Positions 50,749 through 62,987 of a stretch of DNA of 64,000 bases are shown here, in pieces (position 1 is the stretch's first letter; each line of letters begins with the position of its first letter). The translations under genes and the position numbers were made by a program. Origin of the DNA: Acanthaster planci (Eukaryota > Echinodermata > Asteroidea > Valvatida > Acanthasteridae); NCBI RefSeq assembly GCF_001949145.1, contig NW_019091362.1:3672519-3736518 (forward strand). Direction: 5' to 3'. Below the pieces are notes generated by a model, which worked only from the letters and a program-made list of their open reading frames with translations, had not been told where the DNA came from and did no database searches.

Positions 50749-50812
50749 TATCGCCCACTGTCATTGGGAAGGACGAGGCAGTGTCCAAAACTCGTGCCCT
50801 CCCCTCATTTTC

Positions 50813-52027
50813 ATGGACACGACGGGAAGTACTGACCATTGCTATGAATTCGTGTCTCCAGCGGAAATTACCGAGAAAATTTTGGAGGGATTGCCGTCAG
50901 TGATGCTGCCAGCAGATAAGGTATATACATGAAGGGATTATTCAGGAAAATTCAGACTTCTTAACTGGTTTTCATATTAACGTCAACGACCACTCACGGT
51001 GATTGTCTTTACTTAGCGATTTAAAACTAATGACCTTGAAATTTTCATACGAGAATAAAAACAAACCCAAACTTGCTCTTTTGAATTCTGTTTTATGTGT
51101 TTGTAACATTGGGAGGTCGAGGTACGTAGCAATGAATCCATTTTGGAAAGAGTTCCATATCCGGACAACACTTGATGCCGCTGTGCACAAACCTGTGAGG
51201 CTCGTCTGAAAATAATAAGTGTTTTCAAATTAAATGCCTCGGAATTTTCTTAGCTAAATTTAATTTAGGACATGTTTCCACTTTCTGATTGTTGTTATAA
51301 CATTTTAAGGGAAAATTAGTGTTGTCCGTATATGGAATTCTTTCCGCGATTTCTGTTAACTTGTTGGAATTGTCCAAAAATTAACTCTTTATTTAATTGA
51401 AATACTTGTAAACGTGTTTTCCTGGTAACCACTTGGTCTTGTACTTGAGTTGTATTTCACTTTATAAATGGCACACAACGAAAAACTTCACTGGGTCAGA
51501 TAATGTTATTTGGAGAAGAAATTGAAATAATATATCGTACAGTGCGAGATAAAAAGTTAATATTTCAGTTGTGTTCAAACTCAAAGCTGGCTTCATAATG
51601 TAAAACACTTTCAGCTGTTTCCTGGCATGCAGTGCACCAATGATCACGCCATATTTCGTCTTTGCAAATTTAGTAACTCCTCTATAACAAATCTTTCCCA
51701 CCGTTACTTTTGTGTGGTAGCCCGCGACCCAAGTACTTGGACTCACGTGCGCCTTTTACCACACAGCATAATGGGCAACCGTGGCAACTGGTATCAACAA
51801 AATCTGTCCACAGCGGCACCGGCTGCACTCAGAATGGCCGAGAAAGCAGCGCCAACAACAGCCACCACGGGCCGCAATTGTCAGCGGGAATCTGCCAACT
51901 TCATCACCGCAGCATTCCCGGACAACAACAGGGTTTTCACGCATCACGGCCGAGCCTCTATGGACGGCACGGGGTGGGAGGGCCCCCCAGCGAGGGCCAA
52001 CACCACACTGTCCTCGACGACCCGTAG
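50813..52027 (+). CDS. candidate two-exon gene, unrecognised small protein
   Basis: Exon 50813-50920 reads MDTTGSTDHCYEFVSPAEIT, then EKILEGLPSVMLPADK, and ends at a GTATAT donor in phase 0. A GC-rich open stretch with an acceptor (ACCACACAG) begins at 51767 in the matching phase (HNGQPWQLVSTKS...) and stops at the TAG at 52025-52027, giving 122 residues. The second part is rich in Gly, Ser, His and Gln, and two other frames are also open across it, so the frame assignment is weak. No family recognised. Confidence 0.3.
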
Positions 52028-54589
52028 TTGTTGGACCGTGAACGGTATTCACCGTAACTCCCCACAAAGGAGGTAAGAAAAAACTCCACAAAATCAATTT
52101 TGACAGGAATTAAAAAGCATTCAAGCGCCATGATTAATGAAGGGTTTTTAAAAAAGAAACTTCAGATCTTAATCATGCGAAGAAAGTATGAATGTTGATA
52201 AAACGAGTTCCACAGGATTGAAAATAATTTGAGCTGATTATCAAAAAGTTCTGAACGACAAGAACTTTGCCGGACATTGTTTACAGTTCATAGAAAATCT
52301 AATGTGTTCTGATCTGACGAATTCATTTAAACACTTGTAAGCTTTAAAGGATCAAGTTAGCGTGAAGTTTTGCCCAAAGTATCGACTGTATGATCGATGA
52401 AAAAAAAACCCAAACCCCCAAGGTTTACAATAAATTACCGGAGTCCCTCAGATTTATTGAAGACAAAAAGTTTCTCGCCTTATGCGCGACTAGCTCGTAA
52501 TGCTGCAAGGGAAGGAAGAACTTTGAAAAAGTATAACTCCATTAGCAAGGCAATCGGTTACAAGTGTTTGGTTTAAAGGGAAAATGTGAAATCCTTCTTG
52601 CAGTTAATCACGATTTTAGTGAGACTTTTCACTGAAGTACTGTGTATTGAATTGAAATAATTTGAATTTAAAAAATCTATAACTCCTTTGTGACAATAAT
52701 GACATATAGTTACAGAAAGTAACTATACATTTTTAGTAAATCGGCAGGCACTTTTATTTGAGGAATTATGTAAGAGCGCCCTCTACGAGTAATCGTTACC
52801 AGTTTGTTCGTCGGCCTGCATAATGAATATGCATTTGGTGTTGTTGACACCCAATCTTTAAAATCTCTTTCAAGGATCCATGTTCTTCTTTGTCGTAAAT
52901 ACAGACTACAGAAGTCGTATCGATTGCTACTTGAAGGATACAACCGCACGTATTTTCAGGCAAGGGCTGACACTATAGATTGGGCTACTCATTCCAACCA
53001 TGACAACATAAAAAATACAAACTCTCACTGCAGTCCACATTCGAAATTAGATAACAATTATTTTAAGGACATAAACACATTGAACGCATAGACAGCAAAT
53101 CTATAACCGTTGTTGTTTTGGTTAATTACTTGTGGTTCACTTAACTAGATTAAGAAAGAGCAACGGGACAATCGTTGATTCAACAAGTGTATTTGAAATG
53201 AGTCCTTAGCTTCCAAGCCATACTAACCACATGGGCCAAGTGCTGTATCTCTTTGTTCACAAGTCTCCAGATGAATTCGCGTGTTATTAAAGTGGTACAC
53301 TTCACTTACTGGATGACTTCCAATCTTAGTGACAATTAAAATTATAAACAGATGCAAAATTAAAAGGTGATATTTTATCAAACAAAACACTTCTCACTTT
53401 TTGTGGAGGCTAACAAGTACAGCATTCGTCCATCTGCCTATTGATTCTCCACACGGCCGTATCGACTTTTGCCGTCGGCTGTGATTGTGGAGAACAAAAC
53501 AGCTACATGTATTGCAGAGAGAAACCTTTTCGACAGTGGTTTTCTGCATTGTTGGCGCAACTGCTGTCTCCTTAAGTCACCGGAGATTATATGCGACAGT
53601 TCATCTCTATAGAACATTTTTCTCGGCTGGACTGTGAGAATGTCTGGGTGAAATGGTGTCTATGGCACATCCGATGTGAGAATCGGCACAGAGTGACAAA
53701 CAGGTGGAATAATTATTACCTGTGATAATGAGTTTTTAGTGTGGCTAATTAAATTGATGAATTAATTTCGTAGTGGTTGTGCGTGACACATTGCGTTACT
53801 ATGGTGCATTCGCGCGTCTTTGTTGTCGTCTTTGGATAACACGCCTGTCACAGTCCCAAGGATAGCTGGAAGAGACTGATATAAACCGATCCGGATACTG
53901 TGGACTTTTTGATGGGGAACGATTTTGAAATTATTAGCCAGTTAGCTGTTAACTACCAATGACGTCATGGTCACGTGAAGAAGAGAATGATTCGGAAACC
54001 TTGTTTGGCCGATGGATCGGAGAAGGTTACATCTACTCCGCAGGCTCATCCAAGACAGTCCGGGATAGCTGGGAAGTCATGGAGAGTTAAAAAAGAACTT
54101 TGCCACGAGAATTTTCTGAAGTTGTTAACTTTTAGGCCCCATAGAAAGTGGCCCTACAGAGTCTTCGGACTGCAATTTCAACTACTTCCGTCTGGTCAAA
54201 GTTTGTCCAAAAATCGACCGCTTGGACATTAACTACCATCATGGCGTTGGTCCGCCAACGATGAATTCGGTCCATTGCAACTGGTACTGAACGACGATCA
54301 AAACAACCTGCTGACGGCAAACCAGAATCTGAGTGTCGACACAAGAGGCTTGCGATCAGTGTACCAAGGTCTAAAGAGCGTTCACGCCGACGCACTTCAG
54401 GTGTCCAAAGAGTGATTTCAAGTGACGAAATGGGCCACGGAAACACAAGCGATCTGAATAACAGACGGTAGAACAACGGAACTCAGGTTTTTCAAAGTTT
54501 AATGAGATTTTAAGAGGGGCTAACGAGCCCCTTTCCCACGACGCATGCCGTCAAAAGTACATTTATAATCGCGGAGCTATTTTTAAATC

Positions 54590-57500
54590 ATGAGGGAGCA
54601 GGGTAGCCCCGCATTACCTCCGCTGGCTGTCGGGCTGTCGTTGGTGAACGGAGCCGGGAGACCAGTCTGTAAGGATGTGTCCGTGGAGGCGAGGGGAGGA
54701 AGGGACCTAGCCGGCAGGGGATCGAACTTGAAGGAGGGGACTGAGTGTTATTTGGAGTTTGTTACCTGCGTGACCTGTGGTCTGCCATTCACTGTGACTC
54801 GTGGGCCGTCTGAGGAGGTTATGGTGGGGGACAGGTTCAGTCGGTAAGCACATTACTTGTTTGTGCGCTGACCTGGGTTACTTATGTTTCACGAGTCCAC
54901 GACATTGTGACCATGCAGCAATATCACAGTGCTCGATTTCTGATAAAAGATAAGAAAGTGAAAGCTAACGATGTTGTAAGTGGTGTTTTGAAATTTTCCA
55001 AGTGCGAATCTGTGGTTTAAATTTCTCTTTTCACGAGGCAATTATAGTTCTTGTCAGAATTAAATAATTAAATCATACAGTCACAGTGCATGTGAAAATT
55101 ATGCCGAGGGTAAAATAATATCATACTCCGAGTCACTGTTTCGGAAATGTTGCAAACTTTACAATTTCTAAATCGTAGATAGACGTTGTTCCAAACGGGG
55201 AGTTACTTGAATCGTGTTGCTTGGATTTTTTTTAACATTCAGATTTGGTACCTAAAAAAAGTTCAGTCCACATAATTGACATGCATTTTTAAATGACAAT
55301 TTGAACGTTATCGCGTGACAGTTTCCCCAAATAAAAATGGTGTTAGTAAATTGAATAATAACGTTTACGTGACAAATACATGTACAGAAGGATGCAGACA
55401 TGGTCCTGCCGGTCCGAGTTTGCTCAAGGCAAACGTTTTTATTCAAACAAGTAAGAATTTGGAGTCGCGCAATCTGATGTGGAGATAAGGTTTGCGTGTT
55501 TCTGGTCATAAGTTGAATTTTGTGTTTAGAATCATCATCCCCAAGTCACAGAGTTAGTCCCAACATCTGCTAGGCCATATATCAGTTTCCGGAAGACGAA
55601 CATTATACCCGGTTTGAAGCACTCAAGAGTCACAAAAAGAGATTTACGACAGGGCTACCGCAGTCTTGATGATTTTTGCCGTGCATGCAAACATTCAAGT
55701 GAGAAGGATTTTTGGAAGATTTTGTCTTTTTACGTTGTCAGCGTGGAGGAAATAAAAAATGCGCATAGTCGTCTGCATTTCTCAGCCGAAGCCATCATTG
55801 CATATGCGGGTCTCTAACACGTAAGGTAATCTCAAATTTATGCGGATTGTTAAGTTTAGCGCGTTGGTTTATTTGATGGTGTATTGAATGACTGTCAGGT
55901 ATATGGGACCATGTCTTTGTACACGATCATGTCTGCATATATACATATAAATGTCAGTAAATATGAACCTTGAAGCATAAACAGGAGTCGGGGTATATTT
56001 GGCCAGTGACGTTTTAACAGTATACTTGAGTATGAGTACTGAGCATGCATGTACATGCAATTGCGAATTCAGAACCAAATTTACGGGAACAATTTTGTTT
56101 TTCTTTGGAGGGGATTCGATTTTTCGTGCCATCTTTTATGGCCTTTCTTAGGACTGAGGGTATACTCTGGGGATTTTTTTTACACCCTTTTGGAAGAGAG
56201 GAACATGAAATAGACCCCCCCCATTCGTTTTCAGGCTCTAATTACTTTTCAAAAAGTGACTCTGTTTTCGGGGGGGGCGTGGGGATGGGGTCGTGGACCC
56301 CTTGGCCATCCTCGATCCGCCATTAAAATGTAGGTTTCAATTTGCTGTTTGCATGAAATCGCCATTTTGGAACAAAATCAAGGCTGCACTTGAAAAACCA
56401 AGATCTTTTCCTGTCCTTACAATGGTATCTCAGTATAAACTCTTTCAGTGCAGGGCCGGAAACTTCAAAGTCTAGCCTCTATTTGAACCAAGATGTGCAG
56501 ACGGCATGATTTCACATGATAATTTGTCGTCCCTTTTCAGTACATATAGTGCGTATTGGCAGTCTCGAAGTTAAAAAACTAAAACTACTTTCAAGTTCAA
56601 GATGTACTGAAATTGCACATAGATAAATGCATAACGGAAACAAAAATGGAATTTGTCGGCTTAGGAGAGCAGCCAGATTGATTCCTGAATGTTCAATTCA
56701 CTGTTAATGCCCTGAACTCTATAAGATGAGGGGGAAGCTATCAACATACGTTCAATCAACATACTGAGTCACCAGACTAAATTTTCAACATCCCTCGTAT
56801 GCTTAAGTGCATGTATGAACTGCCAAGACTTGTGGGTGCATGACGAAAGGGCAGACATTTCAAAACAGGAAAGTTGGAAGCCCATGTGAATGAACCGAGG
56901 CAGCCTAAAAATCTGAATGAAGTTTACGGCAATACCGTGCGAACTGTCCACTCAACGTGTGAATTTGTGACAACCAGTTCTTTGTCAACTAAGAACCGGC
57001 TGTATATTGTAATGAACATCATGGAAAGCGTCGATGTCGGAGAGGATTGAATCCTGCCGAATAACCACTTGATAGACTTGCAACAAAATTTTCCCCCAAA
57101 TCACGAGCAACTAAAAACAAACCCAGAAAACCAAGAATTTGAAACTCTTTTATTTGGACAGCTGTATATTGCCTGTTCTTCTCCCTCTGTCTTTGTTGTT
57201 TTGCCTCGACATAGGCCAATGCACGTATCGTACATTTTTCCTCGAACCATTCTATCACTAAAATCTTTCTCTTCATCATTCTGTACAGAAGTTGGCCTAG
57301 CCAATCGCGACAGTCAACTACAACACCAGGAGCTTGGCAGCAGACAACATTTCACCGAAACACCAAAGTCCATACCCGCCAAGTCCAGTCGCAGACCCCT
57401 CACCACCATGTCGCCGCACTGGGCCTGCGCAGATCCAAAACATGCGCAGAGTTCGCGTTTACCCGACGAACCACAGCTCAGACTCATCAATCCACGGCTG

Positions 57501-59074
57501 ACGGCTCATTCAGTACCCTCCCAAAAGTGCACAGCACGCGAGAAGGGACTGTATTCTTCACGTCTGCTAACGGACTCGCCGACAGAGCCTCAGCTCTGAA
57601 GAGTCTGGCGAGCAATCCACATCTTCAGGTTGAAACATTAAATGGAACCACCAGGATTTTCAGAACAGCAGACCGGCGTCCAAGGTCGCTTCCAGCTAAA
57701 TTTTCAAATTCCCCTTTCGGCGAGAATACTCTAACGCCGGACCTCCCCGAACCGCAGAAAGTACTGTACGTCTCCAAGCACGGCTACCATCCGCGAAGCA
57801 AATCACCGACATACCCCATTCTGATTGGTACAAAGGACACACTGAATTTAGCCTTGTGCAAGAAACTGTGGAGAATCAGGCGAGATTTGGAGGGTCGTAA
57901 GGCGCGTGAAAACTCGGTAGTTTACAGCGAAATCTCGCAAGCGTTGATAGACGAGAAGGACACAGAACAGTGGTACGAAAAGATGTTTGACGAGCACGAA
58001 CAGGATGACGAAGAGGAGGAGGACCAGGATATGGTGGCTATTGAGAGTCTGCGATTGGCTAATCCTGACGGCGAGTTTGCGCAGTCAGACGAGTCCATCA
58101 GCACCGCTCACCCTCGTCCCCACATGGATCTTCTCTTCGACAAGAAGTACCTGAGGGAACACATAAACGACTGGAGTATCCTTGGGATCAACATCGAGGA
58201 GGAGGAACGCAGATCTGAGCAGAGGCTGAAAACTGCACCTGTAGCGAGGCCAACATCTGCGGAGAGGAAAGCCAGGGTCTCCATCCAAATGTCAACCGTA
58301 AAGGCAAAAGTTTCTCATCGACAAACCATTGCGGTGAACAGGGACTCAAAACCAGCCAGAGCAAGAGGCGAGCACCGGGCAACCAGGCTGCCTGCTGTGC
58401 CCACCACTGGCCGTGTGTTTCACGCGAGAGCCAATGGGAAGAAGAGGGGTACGAGAAAGATGACGAAGAAGCCAAACCTTGCCCAACATAGTGACGAAGA
58501 AGTCTTGCCAGATCTTACGAACGGGGAGGGGGACACGCGGACCCCTTCACCAACGTTTGAGTTCCCTCTCGAGACTCCAGAGGACTTAGAACTGGCCGAT
58601 ATGGATCGACGGAAGAGCTTAGTTTCTAAGTATCTGCATTCCACCAAGCTAAGTGAGAGTTCTCCAACTCCCAAAGAGACTGAGGATGTACCTGCGGAGG
58701 ACGCCGATCAGGCAAAAACTCCAGAGGAGGAAATCCAGGAGGAAAAGCCCAAGGAACTCACGGAAAAGGAGAAATTCATTCTTATGCGGAAGAGGATGGA
58801 TGAGCGCAAAGCAAAGATGCAGAAACGCAGGGAGGACTTTTTAGACTACTCCATGCTTGGGATAAGGTCACAGAGACGGCGCAATGCTGGTGACCCCGGA
58901 GCGCCGTCCGGAAGCAAAAACAGTCTGGGCAGTCTGATGTCGACGAGGTTAGAGTCCATGGCAACGTTTAAGGCGCGTGTGTACCAAGGGGAAGAAGTTG
59001 ACGAAGACGATGAAGAAGATGAAGATGAGAACGCAGAGGAAGACGAAGAAGAGTCTGGGGAGGATGACAGCTGA
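54590..59074 (+). CDS. uncharacterised highly charged protein, two coding exons
   Basis: Exon 1 is 54590-54843 (MREQGSPALPPLAVGLSLVN..., strong GTAAGC donor, phase 2). Exon 2 is 57289-59074, entered at CTGTACAG with the matching phase and open for 595 codons, for a total of 679 residues. Features: a Ser/Thr/Gln/Arg-rich low-complexity N-terminal half, an acidic run (HEQDDEEEEDQD, ~residues 320-332), a hydrophobic-containing block LLFDKKYLREHINDWSILGI, a RPTSAERK motif, a Lys/Glu/Arg helix (EKEKFILMRKRMDERKAKM, ~575-600) and a C-terminal Glu/Asp tail (~655-679). No signal peptide or membrane segment. I do not recognise the family; the RPTSAERK and coiled, charged makeup resemble many axonemal or cytoskeletal proteins, which is only an impression. 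Exon 2 is strongly supported; its join to exon 1 rests on phase and splice sites only. Confidence 0.7.
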
Positions 59075-62000
59075 TTACAAACTGAAATGAAGACCAAAAT
59101 TGGATGGAGTCTGATATATTTAACGGTAAATTTCACAGTCTTATGAGATAAACTAGACATTGAAGGTTTAATTGACAAAAATAGAGAGACGCTTCCACTA
59201 TTATTTAGGTTAGATATCAAATCTCCAGCCAGGTCACGACAACCGAAAAAATTAATAACTAGGATGTGGTCGGGTTAGCGAACCGCAAGTTGTAAAGTCA
59301 AATACGGCATGGAGTATACGTTCACATTTATAGTCAAGTCTGCTTGTGAGTTTTCTTGGTTTTGTGTAATTTTTTGTGTAATTTTAATTTGACATAACTT
59401 TGAAGAGCCCATGCATTCTTTTCTCCAAGTGCAGTTCTCGTAAAAGCAACTTTTCTTCAATGTTTAGAACCAAAGCAGCCTCAAGAATCTGAATTATGGA
59501 TACATTTTATTTCTCAGGATTTTCAGTACCTGACAGATGGCCAGTAGAGTAAGCAAAGTTTTCTCAAATAGTTTCGAGGAACTAATTTTGGGTTCACAAC
59601 TTCAAGAGAAAACACCCCGAATGAGTCGTGTCTTCGTGCAATGACATCGCATCAACAACCCCTCTTTCCTTAGAATAAGCGTGGAAAATGTCCAGCGCTT
59701 CAAAAAAAGTGCCCCTACAATAAGATTCAAGATTTCAAATAGTTCTCACAGAATAAACAGTAGAAGATGTTTCCACGTAAAATTCAAGTAATGTGCCTTT
59801 TATCAAAGTGGGCAATATACATGTACATGTATTCTGCACATCCATGCTGGGAGTAAGAAATGTGTTTAGGCACACCTGTTGGTTTTAATCGGGTGTGGGT
59901 TAAGGGGGTTAAGATGCGCCCATGTCGTGTTCCTTTTACTTTCCGATTTTTAGCAACCCGGGGAAGGGGGTAACTTTGACGCAGTGGCCGAATACAGCAT
60001 TCGAATAGTAGGCAGTTTGTTGCATTTTTTCATCGGGAGTTAGTATGGTTAGTATGGAAGTTGGTCCAGGCGAAAACGAACATGTCCTTCCATGCTAAAC
60101 ACTGCAGTTAGCGTCCAACTGAAAAATGTAAACTTGACCTTTTTAGTCATGATGTGTAAAACATTAGGTAGTGATGCGACACAGTGGCCGACAGACCTAA
60201 GCATGAGATGGTTTCCACGCGTTGTGATGCGCGCCGTGATTGTGTAAATGTTTATTACACGTGTGTTTGCACTCTATGCATAAAATGCCATTTTGTTTCA
60301 AATATTGAGCTGCCATTGGAAATCCCTGAGGGGAATTTTATATGGCGCCACCATTCGTCAAATAATTGTGTTTAACGGCAGATGCAAGACAGAGATTATA
60401 TCATCTGCCCTTCAATCACTTATAATTGAAAATATTACTGTGAAGATAAACAATGACGTTTGAATTTTAAATAGCTACTAAAATCTGAAAAAAATCAATA
60501 TCTGAACATGTTCCAGTAAACAAAATGTAGTGGTTTCAGAAATCTTTTGTACCTTTATCTCCACAGCTTTTCTGTAAAAACAATGTTTATTTAAACAATT
60601 CGGCCCTCTAGGTCTCAAATTTTGTTATATTTTGTCATCAAGCTTTTTGAATGGAATTTTTCTGAAGAAGCAGGGAACTCATTTAAAAATCTTATGAGTA
60701 TATTTGGTCAGCATTTTTACAGTCTCTCGTTATTTATTTTTTTTACTGACATAATTCACAATCTCAGAAGCGGTGTGTCATTAGCTTTTTTGTTTCAGAA
60801 GTGTTTTGACTAGAATGAAGCCCTTGTTCTTCCTTCAACAGACCGATTGCGCCCGCTAAGTCACATGACCTATAGTGGATATTAAATATCAACAAACAAG
60901 GCGTCCACCATAAGCAAAGTGTTTCATGAGTATCATTTACCAAAAATAAAGCCGACGAAAGGTACTGTACTCAGAGTACTGGCTGTATATTGTTTGTAAA
61001 CAACACTCAAAACGCAGGTTGCTGTGGGCTGATACCCACTGTAGGTCATCTGATTTAGCGGACGCAATCGGTCAGTTAATAAAAGACACTGCACATTCTA
61101 CTTTTCCACAGAACTTTCAGCCAACAAGCAATTTACAATATTTTACCAAAGGTATCCGAGGGGCTTTTTATAGACAAATTCACGACCAAATAACTGATAA
61201 TTCAGGATATCCACAGTTCAGTTTGCCAACCAGAAAAAAAAATCATATCACCAAATCTGCTTCTCTCAAAGCGAAGAATGATACTTTGAAGATGAAAAAT
61301 CAACATGCCCCTTTACTTTTACTCTGAGACCTTGGTGTTGCTTTTAAAATGGAGCCTGGAGTCGCTGTTTGTTCCCATTTATATAGTAGAGGTCGACGGG
61401 TTTTCATGAACAGAGTCGTGTCTGATGAATTCAACCTGAACTGCAAAGTGCCACAAGGACCACGTTTGGGTTTCCTAATTTCGAGTACATGTATTTACTC
61501 ATCTTAAATTATTTGACATAGTAGCCTCATTCCTAAAACTTCCTACCCGCTGATGCTACCTAGTCATATTTGGGTAATTCCAGAAATTAGGAGTCCCTTT
61601 TTTGCGTGTCCCTGTCACATCTGACACATGAATTTGTAAGTTCAGAACACATTTTCTAGTTTCCAAGAGTGAGGAATTAATGCAAAGTACATGCCAAACA
61701 AACAGTACTAGTTTGAAAACAATTCAGGTGATATAACGTCAGATGTCACAGGGACACGAAAATGTCACTCTTTTGGAACCCCAAAGTCCTGGAATTAACC
61801 ATATGTCATTTAAAAAAATGTAGTTTAAACAACCAGGGAGCGACTGACATGGAAACATTGTACATGTACAAAGGACCTCCGGTCATGGACGTGATCACGT
61901 CATGAAATTTAATCAGTCGTTAGTTTTTAAGTCCAAGCTGTAAAAACATTCCTTGAATAAAAGACATTTCAATAGGGTTGTTTCTTCTTCATATTTTACT

Positions 62001-62987
62001 ACAGGGTCTTTGTTTTAAAAATTAGGTTTATTTGTATTATGCTTTTGATATCGTTGGACCAATGTTTGAATTTTAATAGATAATTTTATTTCATGTATTT
62101 TTAACTGCTGTTTTGAAAATGTAAATAATGCAAATTATTGACATCTTCTCAAAATAAATGAAATTACTATATATGTTTTGTTTTTATGTGACGTTGACCA
62201 AATGGCAATTTGACAACTACAAGTATAAATCATTTCGTCAATACTGTCACTGTTGTAAATCCAGATGACGATTACATGTATAAACTGTATGTAGATTTTC
62301 AGAATGAAAGTTACTTTCTTGACCTTACAAATTCCATTTAAGAATTCGTGAAAGATTCGTGCAGGTAAAACTTGACTTGTAAAAACACTTATGGCACACC
62401 AAATTGCAAATAAATGTGCATTCCCGCCACCATACGAAATAAAGTATCCCCAAAGCTATCATATTAGTTTCGAAGTCTGCACAGGAACAAGGAAAGCTTG
62501 TCCAAAATGACTACCTCAGTGCAATCATAACATCGGCGAATTCTATTCACTGAATAAAAAAACACTGTAAATAGGAAAAGATCGTAGAGTGTTCGGGTTA
62601 CATTGATATTATGCCTCCTTGTTCAGATACTAGAAAGTGCAATTAGTGTAATCCTGCTCGTAGGATTTCCAATGCCACGAGGAATTTTCTTTCCTTTTTG
62701 TTGAAAAAAATATTGCAAAAATATACTCTTATAGATAAAAACTACTTTGAGCATTCTAAAGGTTAAGCTGTAACTTCAGTCGGAAATTTTACTGATAACT
62801 TTTCCTCATTCGTAATTTTTCCCAGCTTCGCAAGTATCTTTGACATTATTTTCTGCCAAAACAAAATTATGATCCTATTTAAGGTAAAACTCCTAAGTTG
62901 ACAACATGACAGCTGCTTATTCACATGGGTGCCGGTTCAAATGCGAGTTTCTCTCTCTGAAAAATATGAAATGTTCTAAGGATTGAC
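59075..62987. other. convergent intergenic region, no gene seen
   Basis: Contains the 3' flanks of two converging genes. AT-rich, with several TACATGTA palindromes (for example the overlapping pair near 59818). Minus-strand AATAAA candidates for the right-hand gene are at about 62028 and 62084. No repeats with clear borders were found. Confidence 0.5.
59752..59757 (+). other. candidate polyadenylation signal for the charged-protein gene
   Basis: AATAAA about 680 bases past the stop at 59072-59074; the first canonical signal downstream. Confidence 0.35.

Larger units (their letters stand above)
45798..54589. other. region without a recognised gene
   Basis: The left end holds the WDR77 promoter. 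Exon-like stretches are listed at 48454-48605 (minus), 50557-50748 (plus) and 50813-52027 (plus). A further stretch at 53959-54416 (plus) contains short frames that read like protein (MTSWSREEENDSETLFGRWI, EFGPLQLVLNDDQNNLLTAN) but in different frames separated by stops, so it may be decayed coding sequence. The rest looks non-coding. Confidence 0.4.

Noticed and set aside
57069-57599. 176-codon plus-strand frame overlapping the start of the large exon
   Set aside because: A different frame of the same exon; the frame that continues to 59074 has better codon usage, a phase-matched acceptor and far greater length.
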